Origin: Pseudomonadota bacterium
Lineage (GTDB): Bacteria; Myxococcota_A; UBA796; SXON01
Length of the DNA: 64,000 nucleotides
NCBI GenBank assembly: GCA_005778355.1
Contig: SXON01000034.1
Span: forward strand, 17,265 to 81,264
Reading direction: 5' to 3'
Positions 1 through 10,098 of this stretch are shown here, one piece after another (positions within the stretch are counted from its first letter, which is position 1; each line of letters begins with the position of its first letter). Under the pieces are notes generated by a model. It was not told the DNA's origin. It saw nothing but the letters and a program-made list of their open reading frames with translations, and searched no databases. A program made the position numbers and the translations under genes.

Positions 1-668
1 GTGGTCTGGTTGCCCTTCTCCACCTCGTCGTAGATGCGCACTTCCTTTGGGAAGTACACGTCGGTCTTCTTCGACTCCGAGTAGAGCTTGTTCCACGCCG
101 GGTAGTAGGTGGTGCGCATCAGCCGACCGGACTCGGCGAAGTCCTGGCGCTTGAGCACGTTGCCGGTGGCCTTGTCGAGCCAGAGCTCCACCACCGGGTA
201 GGCCACGTCGATGCCGGACTTTACGGCCAGCTTGATCCGATTGACGGAATACTGGCCGAGCTTCTCCTCGGCCACGAAGGTGGGGCCGTACTCCTCGGCG
301 AGGCGCGACTGGTCGAAGTCCTGCCGCTGCGAACCCGTGCCGCCGATGCGCTCCCGTTCGGTACGGCGCTCCCACTTGCCCACGGTGGGGTCGAACATGA
401 ACATGTTGTTGTCGACCCGGAGGTAGCCCTTCCCCGCCTCGGCCTGCGGCTTCAGGAACAGGATCACCAGCTTGTCGTCGGCGTCACGACGGTACACGGC
501 GGCCTGATAGGCAAGATCCGACTTGTCTTTCTCCTTCTGCTCGATGTACACCAGCGAGCGCCAGTCGCCGTTGTTCTGTTGGCGGTCGTCGACCACCTTG
601 AGCATGCCCACCATCTCGTCGGTGGAGGGCAGAGCCCAGGCCAGAGTGGCAAGAAACAATGCGAGCAT
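1..668 (-). CDS. LolA-like outer-membrane lipoprotein-sorting protein, 3' end missing
   Basis: Reading leftwards from an ATG at 668, the frame stays open to the window edge (222 codons), so the C-terminus is missing. The N-terminus MLALFLATLAWALP is a short signal peptide. The mature part matches the periplasmic LolA/LolB-like fold proteins of COG2834: a beta-rich chain with a LFLKPQAEAGKGYLR segment and FDPTVGKWERR typical of these lipoprotein-sorting-like proteins. It lies 15 bases after the last permease of the ABC exporter operon, so it probably receives or carries a lipid or lipoprotein substrate for that exporter across the periplasm. The family is inferred from sequence character and context; the substrate is unknown. 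Confidence 0.75.
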   Translation of the reverse strand, partial: MLALFLATLAWALPSTDEMVGMLKVVDDRQQNNGDWRSLVYIEQKEKDKSDLAYQAAVYRRDADDKLVILFLKPQAEAGKGYLRVDNNMFMFDPTVGKWERRTERERIGGTGSQRQDFDQSRLAEEYGPTFVAEEKLGQYSVNRIKLAVKSGIDVAYPVVELWLDKATGNVLKRQDFAESGRLMRTTYYPAWNKLYSESKKTDVYFPKEVRIYDEVEKGNQT

Positions 669-683
669 GAGAGCTTCCTTTGT

Positions 684-2024
684 CTAGGCGGTGTAGCCGA
701 GGGCGACGATGGGCTTGAGCTGTGCGGCCCGGTAGGACGGCCAGAGGGCCGCGAGCGCGGTGCAGGTGGTGAGGAAGGCCACGCTGCCGAACAGGGCGAG
801 CGGACGCACGGAGAAGGGGATGGTGTCTGACAGCAAGAAGGCCTGCATCGCCTCGATGGGCACCGGGATGGCCGCGGCGTCGAAGCCGGTGGCCAGGAGC
901 GCGCCGAGTGTGGCCCCTGAGGTGGTGGCGAAGAGCCCAAGGAAGATCGCCTCGAGCATGAACAACCAGAGCACTTGCCGGCGATGCAGGCCGATCGCGC
1001 GCATGGTGCCGATCTCACGCGTGCGCTCGCGCACGGTGTTGAACATCGTGTTGGAGATGCCGATGGCGATGATGATGAGTAGGATCGAGGAGATGAAAAC
1101 CGTCACGATGTCGAAGGCGGCGACGGTGTACATCAGGAAGCTCACCTCGTCTGACCAGGTGGTGAGGTCGAGCTTCTGGCCGGTCCAGTCTTCGCCGCCC
1201 ACCACCTCGAACTTCATCCAGAAGGGCACTGGCTGGTAGTCCATCAGCGCGAAGCCCTCCTGCGCCAGGGAGGTGCGTAGCGCCGTCATCGCGTTCTCGG
1301 ACTCATCGATGTCCTTGAGGTACACCCACAAGGCGCCGGTGGTGTCGCCCTTGAGCGAGTAGAGTTTCTTGAGGGAGGGCTCGTCGATGATTGCTGACCA
1401 GCTCGACAGCATCCCCATGTCGCGGGCGATGGCCACCACGGTGACGTCGAGGGTGTTGGTCCGGCCGTCGGACTGCTCGGTGACAATCGTCACGAGATCG
1501 CCGACATCGACCTCCAGTCGCCGGGCGTGCGAGGCGAACAGGATGAGGGCGTTCGGGTCGCCGATGCGATTGGCGTCGCCCACCACTTCGGGACCGCCGC
1601 CGTCTTTGTAGGCGGAGCGTGCCGCGAGTTGCAGCGTATCGGCGAATCCAGGCTCGTCCGACAGGGTGACGCCCGAGAACGAGGCCTGCACCGAGCCGCC
1701 GGGGCCCACGATCTTGCCCCAGCCACGCCCGCGGGCCACCACGTGGTCGAGCCCCGGCGTCTTGGCCTCGACGATCGCGCGCACCTTGCTCGCGTCGGTC
1801 ACCAGCGGGGCGCCGAGCGTGGGCGAGGGCTTGTAGAAACCGCCCACCACCACGTGCCCAGAGGAGAGCGTGGTGGCGGACTGGACGAGGTTGTCGGAGA
1901 TGCCGGCGCTGATCGACAACAACAGCACGAGCATCGCGGTCACGAGCCCAATGGCGGTGGACAACAGAAGCGTGCGACGGCGCGCCTGCACGAGGTTGCG
2001 CAGGGCGATGCTGGCGAGAACCAT
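684..2024 (-). CDS. FtsX-like ABC transporter permease
   Basis: 446-residue inner-membrane permease of the MacB/LolC type. An N-terminal membrane helix (about residues 18-42) is followed by a large periplasmic domain (about 45-315). Three C-terminal helices form the FtsX core, which carries the signature NTVRERTREIGTMRAIG at the cytoplasmic end of the second helix. It begins 3 bases after the stop of the other permease and is probably its heterodimer partner with the ATPase at 4100-4780. The family works by mechanotransmission, moving lipoproteins or other hydrophobic substrates out of the outer leaflet. Whether the substrate here is a lipoprotein or a drug cannot be told from sequence, though the neighbouring LolA-like gene favours a lipid-linked cargo. 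Confidence 0.88.
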   Translation of the reverse strand: MVLASIALRNLVQARRRTLLLSTAIGLVTAMLVLLLSISAGISDNLVQSATTLSSGHVVVGGFYKPSPTLGAPLVTDASKVRAIVEAKTPGLDHVVARGRGWGKIVGPGGSVQASFSGVTLSDEPGFADTLQLAARSAYKDGGGPEVVGDANRIGDPNALILFASHARRLEVDVGDLVTIVTEQSDGRTNTLDVTVVAIARDMGMLSSWSAIIDEPSLKKLYSLKGDTTGALWVYLKDIDESENAMTALRTSLAQEGFALMDYQPVPFWMKFEVVGGEDWTGQKLDLTTWSDEVSFLMYTVAAFDIVTVFISSILLIIIAIGISNTMFNTVRERTREIGTMRAIGLHRRQVLWLFMLEAIFLGLFATTSGATLGALLATGFDAAAIPVPIEAMQAFLLSDTIPFSVRPLALFGSVAFLTTCTALAALWPSYRAAQLKPIVALGYTA

Positions 2025-2027
2025 CGG

Positions 2028-4099
2028 CTACTCCTTCGACTGCAGCGCGACGATGGGCGGCACGCCGGCGGCCAGGATGGCCGGGTAGAGGGTGGCGAGC
2101 ACGCTGACCGCGCTCACGAGTCCGACGCCGAGTCCGACTTCCGCGAGCCCGATGCTCGGGTACAAGAAGGGCCCGCCGAAGAGGATGCTGAACATGTCGA
2201 CGCCGGCCGGGATGCCGCTCGTGCCGAGCCAGCTCACAAGGAGAGCGGCGGCGCCACTGCCCACCAGCGCGGCCGCCACGGAGACCACCAGCGTCTCGAG
2301 CACAAACAGGGTGACGACGAAGCTCTTCTTCGCGCCGACGGCCCGCATCGTGCCAATCTCAGCGGTGCGCTCCATCGTGGCCATCACCAGCGCGTTGTTG
2401 ATGATCACCATCGACACGAGGAACATCACGCCCACCGCGATGACCATCACCACCTGGACCACGCTCACCAGCTGGCCAATCATGCCGGCGGCGGTGCGCC
2501 AATCGACGACCTGGAGGGGGAGCCCGGCCTTGTCGATGGCCGACTGGAGCGCGGCTTGTCCCGCGGCCACGCGGGAAGGGTCTTTCAGTCGGATCGCCGC
2601 ATTGAGCGCCAGCCCGCTGTCGAGTTGCTCGGGGGGGTAGGTGTCAGAAACCCGGGCGTCGATGCCCCCGAAGCTGAGCGCATCGATGGCGGCGAAGCCG
2701 TCGCCGGTGCTCACCGTGTTCTCGATGCTGCTGCCACCGCCAAAGAGCGCGTCCTCGATGTTCTCAGAGGCCACGTCGCGCGCGCCCACGGACGCCTTGA
2801 TGTCGGCCAGCTCGGCGCGCTGGCTGTCGGTCATCTTCCCGTAGAGGTCGCGGAAGCTTACCAGGTCGATGAGCGCGTTGGCGTCGGTCATCATCTCGCG
2901 GCCGGCGTAGCCCTTCGTCCGGTAGATGCCCAGGAAGCGGACGTTCAGCGACTTGAGGTAGCCGGACTTGGTGAAGGCCCGCAGCGGGAGCATGTCGCCC
3001 ACGTTGATGTCGTAGAGCCGAATGTTGGGCGCGATCTCCTTGTAGAAGAAGGCGTAGCGGGCCTCGAGGTTCGCGTCGGTGACCGCGAGGAAGGACTTGA
3101 GGAGCGTGGCCATGTCGCCCTCTTGCGCGCCCAGCTCGGCACGGAGCTTCGGCTCGAGTGCGTCGGCCGCGGCCGGGTCGAGCTGGTAGAGGATGCGACG
3201 GTACTGGCGGCTATTGCGTTGCACGCGGTCGAAGAGCACGCCGGTGGTGCCGATGGTCTCGCCATCGAGTCGCACCTCGTCGCGGATCTGGTCGAGCTCG
3301 CGCGCGACGGTGTTCTTCATCCAGAGCTCATGGTAGTTCTCGGGGATGAGCAGGCCCCGCTCGCCTCGCTGCGGCACGGCGCCAGACACGAGCTCGAACT
3401 TGGTGAAACTGCTGGTGAAGGCCTTGAGGTCGGCCCCCACGAGGCGCAGGTAGATCATCTTGCCGTCGGTGGCCAGCGGCGCGAGGTGGCTGTCCATCCA
3501 GTCGACGGTGGGGATGGGCTCGGCGGCGAACTCGGCGGGGAAACTGTCAGACGTCACGCGTGCGAGCGTGGCGCGATCCTCGGCGAGCTTGGCGGTGTCG
3601 CTGGTGAGCTCTTCGAGGTTGTCGAGCTCGGGCGCCAGGTCGCCGGCGATGCGCCGGGCGCGTCCCAGGAGCACGTCGGCCTTGGCCGTGTCGCCGCTGT
3701 TGACGGCCGAGCGCAGCTCGCCGAGAACGATGTCGATGTCGTTGCCGCCAAAGACCGTGGACTGGCCGATGCCCATGGGGATCACCTCGGACACCTCGGG
3801 GACCGACGCCGCGACCTCGCGGAGCCGCCCAACGTCTTCGATCTCGCCGATGTCGGCGGCGCTCATCCCCATGTCGCCCATGACGGACAACGGGTCGCGC
3901 GCCTCGCTGGAGTACACCTGCAGCTCGCCGGTGATGGCGTTGGTGACACTCGCCTGCATCGCGCGCTCGAGGCTGTTGAGTAGAGCCGCGCCCGCCACGA
4001 CGAACAGCGTGCCAAAGGCGAGGATGCTGCCCACGATCAGGTTCTTCACCGCGTAGGCCCGCACGTTGCCGAGGGCCAGGCGAAGGGCAAGGGCGAGGC

Positions 4100-4103
<4 letters not shown>
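2028..4103 (-). CDS. FtsX-like ABC transporter permease, large periplasmic domain
   Basis: 691 residues from a TTG at 4101-4103 that overlaps the TGA of the ATPase gene (TTGA), typical of translational coupling. The same frame is open to an ATG at 4145, but that would overlap the ATPase by 46 bases. Topology is MacB-like: one N-terminal helix (about residues 18-45), then an unusually long periplasmic region of about 500 residues. Three C-terminal helices follow, with the FtsX signature MERTAEIGTMRAVGAKK. The periplasmic domain is about twice that of the partner permease, so the two subunits are not equivalent. It is inferred to work with the 684-2024 permease and the 4100-4780 ATPase. Confidence 0.85.
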
Positions 4104-4770
<667 letters not shown>

Positions 4771-4780
<10 letters not shown>

Positions 4781-5226
4781 GCTCCTGCGGGCTGCAACTG
4801 GGCGATCACACGGTCGAGAACGGCGACGAGCTCGTCGCGCAAGGCGGGGTCGACGCCGGCGATGGCGCGAGCGATCTGCTCGCTCCGCGCCTGGGCGAGA
4901 CGGTCGAGCAACTCGTCGGCCTCGCGCGAAGGAAAGATGACCTTCTGGCGGCGGTCCTGTGGGTTCTCGTAGCGAGAGACCAGCTCGCGCTCGTGCATCT
5001 TATGAAGCAACTGGCTCGCGTTGCTCAACGTGATGCCGAGGGCCTGCGCGAGCTGGGTGACGTTGCCCGCGCCGGCTCGCATCGCGTGCAAGGCCATGAT
5101 CTGCGGCAACGTGATGTTCGACTCGACCATCAGGTTGAGGTTGTCACCCGCGTAGCGCGAGTGGAGGGTGTTCATGAAGAGGATCAGTCGGTGGGCGATC
5201 TGGTCCTCGGCGGTGGGGGTGGGCAC
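4771..5226 (-). CDS. MarR-family transcriptional regulator
   Basis: 151 residues, typical MarR length. The core shows the winged helix: NVTQLAQALGITLSNASQLL (helices 3-4) followed by a wing around SRYENPQDRRQKVIF. MarR proteins are dimeric repressors released by small hydrophobic ligands. Here the gene leads an ABC exporter operon and overlaps the ATPase gene, the classical repressor-exporter arrangement. The start is a GTG at 5226. No strong ribosome-binding site is visible, and an internal ATG (residue 18, MNTLHS) is an alternative. Inverted repeats just upstream (5237-5309) are probable autoregulatory operators. Confidence 0.9.
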
Positions 5227-5236
5227 GGCCGCGTGT

Positions 5237-5309
5237 ACTATTCACGCGAGGCGATGGACTCAAGAAGTGAATAGTTCAATTTTGGCAACAATCTGGTGTA
5301 TTGAATAAT
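5237..5309. promoter_or_regulatory. Probable MarR operator region
   Basis: In an AT-rich patch within otherwise GC-rich DNA, ACTATTCAC (5237-5245) and GTGAATAGT (5267-5275) form a perfect 9-base inverted repeat. TTCAAT (5275-5280) and ATTGAA (5300-5305) form a second one. All the half-sites resemble TTGAATA/TATTCAC. The region starts 10 bases upstream of the marR start and lies between the divergent marR and DUF2330 genes, so it may regulate both. The function is inferred. Confidence 0.6.
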
Positions 5310-5384
5310 GTGGTGGGTTGAAGGGTGGGTTTTTTCGCGCAGGCCCTTGCCCGCCCTGAACTCGCCCCCCGCCGCGTTTCCAGC

Positions 5385-5390
5385 TACTAT
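5385..5390 (+). promoter_or_regulatory. Candidate -10 element (TACTAT) for the DUF2330 gene
   Basis: TACTAT lies 32 bases before the GTG at 5423, in GC-rich DNA. There is no convincing -35. A ribosome-binding site (GGGAGG, about 5410-5415) lies between it and the start, so this would give a leadered mRNA. Confidence 0.4.
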
Positions 5391-5422
5391 GCGGCTGGGT
5401 CAGCACGGACCGGGAGGCCGCC

Positions 5423-6709
5423 GTGTCACTACTCTTGTCTTTGCTTCTCGCCAGCGTCCCCGGTGCACGCGCATTCTGCGGCTACTACGTGGGTTCTGCG
5501 GGCACCGCGCTCCAAAATCATGCCAGCCAGGTGGTGATCGCGCGCGATGGCAACCAGACCACGCTCACGATCGCGCAGGACGTCACCACCGACACCACCA
5601 ATTTCGTGATGATCGTGCCGGTGCCCACGCTGATGGGCGAGGGCGACGTGTCGGAGCTGAGCACCTCGCCGTTCGCCGCCATCGACGCGTACAGCGCGCC
5701 GCGGCTGGTGGCCTATCCGTGCGACAGCTACGCGCAGGTGATCGTCCCGCCGCCCGGACCAGCGCTGTGGACGGCGCTGGCGTGCAGCGGTGCTGACACC
5801 GCGAACAAGGCCGTTGGCGACAGCGGCGGTGGAGACGCCGAGAGCCTCGAGGCCACCGCCACCGTGGCCGCGAACTTCGTCACCGGCGTGTACGAGATCG
5901 TGATCCTCGACGCGGAGCAGGCCGGGGGCATCCTCAACTGGCTGGAGGACGAGGGCCTCGCCATCGACGTGCGCGCCGGGCGGCTCATCCAGGAGTACCT
6001 CGACGCGGGCTCGCTCTTCTTCGTGGCGCGGGTGGCGCTCCCCGAGGCGGGCAGCGTGTGGTTGCCGCCGCTCCAGATGAAGTACGAGTCGGCCGCCTTC
6101 GGCATTCCCATCCGGCTCGGCACGCTCAACGCGGTCGACGAGCAGGAGCTCTTGCTCTACACCATCACCTCCGAGCGCGCGGGGGGCACCGGCATCGCGA
6201 ACTACCGTGAGGTGAACGTCGAGGACGAGTGCCTCTGGCAGGAGCACGGCGGGAACTTCGGCGACTTCTACCAGTCGATGCTGGACGACGCCTTCGACAG
6301 TGGCGCGGCCTGGGTGCGCGAGTACGAGTGGTCGGCCGGGAAGTGCGACCCCTGCACCACTGAGCCTCTGAGCAACAGCACCCTGCGCGAGCTCGGCTGG
6401 CAAGATGGCAGCAACTACGTGCTCACGCGCATGCGGATGCGCTATGAACCCACGGCGATCGACACGGATATCGTGCTGTACAGCCGGGGTTACGACACGA
6501 GCGAGCAGATGCGCTACGTGACTTACGACGACGGGCTCACCCACGACTACCCCGTGTGTCGCCAGGGGTGGCAACGGGTGGAGGGTGCCGAGTGCTACGA
6601 CTACGCCTACTACGACGACGGGCCCAGCTACTCCTGCTGCGGCCCGAGCCTAGCGGTGCTGCTCGGCGCGCCCATTGGCCTCCTGATCCGCGCGCGCCGG
6701 CGCACGTGA
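5423..6709 (+). CDS. DUF2330-family surface protein with C-terminal membrane/Arg tail
   Basis: 428 residues starting at a GTG preceded by GGGAGG. A signal peptide (MSLLLSLLLASVPGARA) precedes FCGYYVG, the usual mature start of DUF2330 proteins. The family has no known activity but is recurrent in Myxococcota and other deltaproteobacterial lineages. The rest is beta-rich with paired cysteines (KCDPCTTEP). The C-terminus runs CCGP, then a hydrophobic helix, then RARRRT, the layout of a MYXO-CTERM-like surface-sorting tail. It lies 24 bases ahead of a histidine kinase gene, so the three downstream genes could form one transcript. The biochemical role is unknown. Confidence 0.8.
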   Translation: MSLLLSLLLASVPGARAFCGYYVGSAGTALQNHASQVVIARDGNQTTLTIAQDVTTDTTNFVMIVPVPTLMGEGDVSELSTSPFAAIDAYSAPRLVAYPCDSYAQVIVPPPGPALWTALACSGADTANKAVGDSGGGDAESLEATATVAANFVTGVYEIVILDAEQAGGILNWLEDEGLAIDVRAGRLIQEYLDAGSLFFVARVALPEAGSVWLPPLQMKYESAAFGIPIRLGTLNAVDEQELLLYTITSERAGGTGIANYREVNVEDECLWQEHGGNFGDFYQSMLDDAFDSGAAWVREYEWSAGKCDPCTTEPLSNSTLRELGWQDGSNYVLTRMRMRYEPTAIDTDIVLYSRGYDTSEQMRYVTYDDGLTHDYPVCRQGWQRVEGAECYDYAYYDDGPSYSCCGPSLAVLLGAPIGLLIRARRRT

Positions 6710-6733
6710 CGCCGCGAACCTGATGGGGCGAGA

Positions 6734-7672
6734 GTGAAACGACGTCGCGACGATGGTCGAATCCATCGCGTCTTGTTGGTGGTCACCATCGTTTTCCTGG
6801 TGGCGCTCTCGGGCTGGTGGGCCGCCCTGCTCGGTCGCCTCGCGGGCGAGTCGCATGCGCTTGCCGTGCAGGTGCACGGGGTGGCGGCGGAGGCGACCGA
6901 GACCCTTGCTCGGCGGCGCACGATGATCATGTGGGAGGGGTTCGCCTTCTCCTGTGTGCCGGTGGTGCTCCTGGCCCTGGCCTGGCGGGGCGCGGACCTC
7001 GAACGACGCCAACAGTCGCGACTGGAGGCAATGCTCTCCGCCAGCACTCACGAGCTGAAGACGCCGGTGGCCGGCATCCGGGCGCTGCTGGAGAGCCTCC
7101 GTTCCGGCGTGCTCCCTCCGGAGGCCGCCGCGCCGCACATCGATGCGGGCCTCGCGGCCTGCGACCGGCTGGAGCGGCTCGCGGAAGGCATCGTCGTGAG
7201 ACAGGCTGTGCTCGCGGGGGCCTCCCCGGTGGAGACGCGTCGGCTCGGCGACCTCGTCGACGAGGTGCGGCGACACCGGGTGGCTGAGGCGGTGCAGTAC
7301 GACGTGGACGACGCGGCGGACACGCTGCTCGCGCTACCGGAGAACGCCTTCCGCAGCGTGCTCGACAACCTGCTCGACAACGCGATGCGCCACGCGGACG
7401 GCAAGGGCGTGCGGCTTCGCGCGCGTCGCGACGGTCACTGGGTGCGCATCGAGGTGCAGGACGAGGGGCGAGGGTTCGAGCCGGGCGAAGCCGAGGCCAT
7501 CTTCGAGCCCTACCGCCGGGGCAAACACCGCGCCGAGCGCCGGGGGACGGGCCTGGGGCTCTTCATCGCGCGCACCATTGCCCGCGAGGTCGGCGGAGAT
7601 CTTACCGGGCACAGCCCCGGGCCCGGACAGGGTGCTACGTTCCGCCTGAGCCTGCCGGGGAAGACATCGTGA
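6734..7672 (+). CDS. Two-component sensor histidine kinase
   Basis: 312 residues with two membrane helices (about 12-34 and 66-84) that frame a very short periplasmic loop. The cytoplasmic kinase has an H-box with HELKTP (phosphorylated His106), an N-box DNLLDNAMRH, a G1 box DEGRGFEP and a G2 box GTGLGLFIA. No HAMP or PAS domain is visible, so sensing probably occurs in or near the membrane. The stop overlaps the start of the response regulator by 4 bases (GTGA), so the two form a coupled pair. The order kinase then regulator is the reverse of the commonest arrangement. Confidence 0.93.
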   Translation: MKRRRDDGRIHRVLLVVTIVFLVALSGWWAALLGRLAGESHALAVQVHGVAAEATETLARRRTMIMWEGFAFSCVPVVLLALAWRGADLERRQQSRLEAMLSASTHELKTPVAGIRALLESLRSGVLPPEAAAPHIDAGLAACDRLERLAEGIVVRQAVLAGASPVETRRLGDLVDEVRRHRVAEAVQYDVDDAADTLLALPENAFRSVLDNLLDNAMRHADGKGVRLRARRDGHWVRIEVQDEGRGFEPGEAEAIFEPYRRGKHRAERRGTGLGLFIARTIAREVGGDLTGHSPGPGQGATFRLSLPGKTS

Positions 7673-8370
7673 GCGCGCGCGTGCTGGTGGTCGAGGACGA
7701 GAAGCTGGTGGCCGACATGGTGCGGCTCAACCTGGAACATGCGGGCTTCGCCGTCACCTGGGTGGACAAGGGAGAGGAGGGCCTGGCCCGAGCCCGCGAG
7801 GGATTCGACGTCATCGTGCTTGACTGGATGTTGCCTGGGCTGGACGGCATCGACGTGGCCAAGCAGCTGCGCCGCGAGCAAGTGACGACGCCGGTCTTGA
7901 TGCTCACCGCGCGGGGCGACCTGAGCTCTCGCGTGACCGGACTCGACGCCGGCGCCGACGACTACCTCCCGAAACCTTTCGCCATGCCTGAGCTCGTCGC
8001 CCGAGTGCGCGCGTTGGCACGGCGGGCGGCTCCCGCGGCGCCGGTCGCGCGTGCGTCGGGTCGCGACATCATACTGTCTGGCTGGACCGTCAACCGCGAC
8101 ACGCGCGAGGCCCGTCGCCAGGACGGACAGGGGGAGCCCATCAACCTGACGGAGACGGAGCTCTCCCTGCTGTTGTTTCTGGTCTCCCACCCCGGCGAGG
8201 TCTTGTCACGCGCCGACATCCTGGAAACGGCCTGGGGCATGGATCGGGCGCCCACGGAGCGCACGGTCGACAACTATGTGATGCGACTGCGCAAGCTTTT
8301 CGAGACCGACCCCGAGCACCCGCGGCACTTCCTCACCCTCCGTGGCGCGGGCTATCGATTCGAGCCCTAG
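7669..8370 (+). CDS. OmpR/PhoB-type response regulator
   Basis: 233 residues from a GTG overlapping the kinase stop. The receiver domain (about 1-118) has acidic residues ED at 9-10, the phospho-acceptor Asp52 in LDWMLPG, and Lys102 in LPKPF. A C-terminal winged helix (about 135-233) has the OmpR pattern LTETELSLL, TVDNYVMRLRKL and LRGAGYRF. It is the cognate partner of the adjacent histidine kinase; its targets are unknown. Its TAG stop shares the tetranucleotide CTAG with the stop codon of the convergent VWA gene. Confidence 0.95.
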   Translation: MSARVLVVEDEKLVADMVRLNLEHAGFAVTWVDKGEEGLARAREGFDVIVLDWMLPGLDGIDVAKQLRREQVTTPVLMLTARGDLSSRVTGLDAGADDYLPKPFAMPELVARVRALARRAAPAAPVARASGRDIILSGWTVNRDTREARRQDGQGEPINLTETELSLLLFLVSHPGEVLSRADILETAWGMDRAPTERTVDNYVMRLRKLFETDPEHPRHFLTLRGAGYRFEP

Positions 8371-9242
8371 CCCCGAAACAGCTCGCGCACGGCGGTGCGC
8401 ACCACCCCGGGGAGGTCCTGGTAGCTCCGCGCCCGGTACAGCTTCCCGTGCCCGGCGCGGGCCATCGCGAGGCAGGTGCGCGCGCCCTGGGGGTGATGCT
8501 CCCCCACGTGCACCACGTGCAACCGTGGATAGCGATGCGCGGCGGTGGCGGGGTCGCGCCCCACGTTGGCCACGCCGTCGGTGAACAACATGCCCACGCG
8601 CTCGCGCTGTCGTCCGCGTCGTAACTGCTCCACGCCGGAGATAAGCCCGCCCTCGATGTTGGTGTAGCCCTGGGCAGGCACCTCGAGCACGCGGCGCACG
8701 ACCTCACGCAGGGGCGCTCGCTCGCCGGCCCGCACCAGCACGTGGGGCACGGTGTCGAAGGCCACCACCGAGACGTGCTCCAACCGCAGGGTGAGGATCG
8801 CGGTGGCCACGGCGACGAGCGCGATCTTCTCGCCGGTCATCGACAGCGACATGTCGAGCACCGCCACCACGTCGGCGTCGCGTGGGACCCGGCGCTCCAC
8901 CCGCAGGTCGTCGGCCGCCCAGGGGCGGGGGCGTTCCAAGGTTTCCTCGAGGTCGAGGTCGCCGTCCTCAGGCCAGCCCACCGTCTCGCGGCGCATGGGG
9001 CGCGCGGCGTGACGCAACAGGTCCTTGGCGCGGTCGATCACCGCCTTGATCGCGCGCTCGCGCACCTCTTGTCGAGCCGGGCCATCCGGCAGGTTGCCCT
9101 GGAGGCGGCGCCAGGCCGTCGCCGCGTCCCAGCCCGCTGGCATCTCCAGCTGCCTCGACGCCGCCGAGGACTGCGCCACGAACAGGTTCGTCGCTGGGCC
9201 CTCGTCGTGATTGGAGAGTGTCGCCGACCGGCTGGGGCTCAG
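8367..9242 (-). CDS. VWA-domain protein, ChlD/MoxR-partner type
   Basis: About 291 residues. The C-terminal von Willebrand A domain has an intact metal-ion-dependent adhesion site: DMSLSM (DxSxS), a Thr in GYTNIEGG and an Asp in FTDGVANVG. The N-terminal 100 residues are helical and unassigned. The start is uncertain: the frame is open through the upstream gene, a CTG at 9242 overlaps that gene's stop, and the first conventional codon is a GTG at 9179. The preceding gene encodes a MoxR AAA+ ATPase; such pairs act together, like magnesium or cobalt chelatase D and I subunits or MoxR/VWA chaperone-like modules. No chelatase pathway genes are nearby, so a chaperone-type role is more likely. Confidence 0.8.
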   Translation of the reverse strand: MSPSRSATLSNHDEGPATNLFVAQSSAASRQLEMPAGWDAATAWRRLQGNLPDGPARQEVRERAIKAVIDRAKDLLRHAARPMRRETVGWPEDGDLDLEETLERPRPWAADDLRVERRVPRDADVVAVLDMSLSMTGEKIALVAVATAILTLRLEHVSVVAFDTVPHVLVRAGERAPLREVVRRVLEVPAQGYTNIEGGLISGVEQLRRGRQRERVGMLFTDGVANVGRDPATAAHRYPRLHVVHVGEHHPQGARTCLAMARAGHGKLYRARSYQDLPGVVRTAVRELFRG

Positions 9243-10051
9243 CGCGGGTCGGCGACCCTCGCTTTTTTTGCGAGGTCGTCCAGCAGCGCCGCCACGGGCG
9301 TGGCCGTGGGATCCACGAGCTCGATCCGCGTGGGGAGCGCGAGCTGTGCCGCCCGCGCGACGTCGCCGCCCAGGCGCGCGGCGATGTCGGCCACGGCGAT
9401 CGCCGCGCGTACGCTCGCGCCGCGTCGGATCCGGGCGTCGGACCGCGTCGCCCGCACGAGCGTTACTGCGCTCACGATGATGTCCATGCCCGGCGAACAA
9501 CGGGCATCCTGGGCCACGATGTCTCGTTCCTCGGCTTCGGTCTGGTAGTCGAGGCGCACGAGCTCGAAGCGGTCGAGCAAGGCCTCGGACAAGGCGCCGG
9601 TCGCGACGAACTCCGCTGGGTTCTGGGTGGCCACCAACACAAAACCGGGCGCGGCCGCCACCTCGCCGAGGTTGGGCACGAATATCCGCCCCTCGTCGAG
9701 CGCGGGCAAGAGCACGTTCTGCACGCCCTCGGGCATGCGGTTCAGCTCGTTGACGAACAACACGCCGCCCAGCCGCATCGCTTGCACGAGCGGCCCCGCG
9801 AGGAAACACTCCGGCCGGTAGCCCTGCGTCAACACGGCGGGCGGGTCGAACAGCCCGACCAGCTTCGACTCGGAGTAGCGCCCGTCGCCGTCCACCCGGA
9901 CCATCGGCCGGTCGAGCATGGCGCACACCGCGCGTGCGAGGGCGGTCTTGCCCACGCCCACCGGTCCCTCGAGCAACACGTGACGCCCAGCGGCGATGCA
10001 GGCGAGCAGGGCCTCGGTCTCGGCTGCACGGCCGACGATGTGGGTGGACAT
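9239..10051 (-). CDS. MoxR-family AAA+ ATPase
   Basis: 270 residues. Walker A is GPVGVGKT at 29-36. Walker B is VLFVNELNR near 97-105, where the usual Asp before Glu is Asn. Sensor 1 is ATQNPAEF, and LLDRFELVRLDY follows as in MoxR/ChlI-type ATPases. These ring ATPases remodel or activate a partner, normally a VWA protein, which is encoded immediately downstream with a stop/start overlap. The C-terminal lid domain is present but short. Confidence 0.88.
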   Translation of the reverse strand: MSTHIVGRAAETEALLACIAAGRHVLLEGPVGVGKTALARAVCAMLDRPMVRVDGDGRYSESKLVGLFDPPAVLTQGYRPECFLAGPLVQAMRLGGVLFVNELNRMPEGVQNVLLPALDEGRIFVPNLGEVAAAPGFVLVATQNPAEFVATGALSEALLDRFELVRLDYQTEAEERDIVAQDARCSPGMDIIVSAVTLVRATRSDARIRRGASVRAAIAVADIAARLGGDVARAAQLALPTRIELVDPTATPVAALLDDLAKKARVADPR

Positions 10052-10098
10052 GGGGCCCGCGCCTATGCTGCGGCGCGTGCCCCGTCAGGATGCCGGGC

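Noticed and set aside
1527..3983. An 818-codon open frame on the plus strand
   Set aside because: It is antisense to the two FtsX permeases and has no recognisable domain; it reflects low stop frequency in GC-rich DNA.
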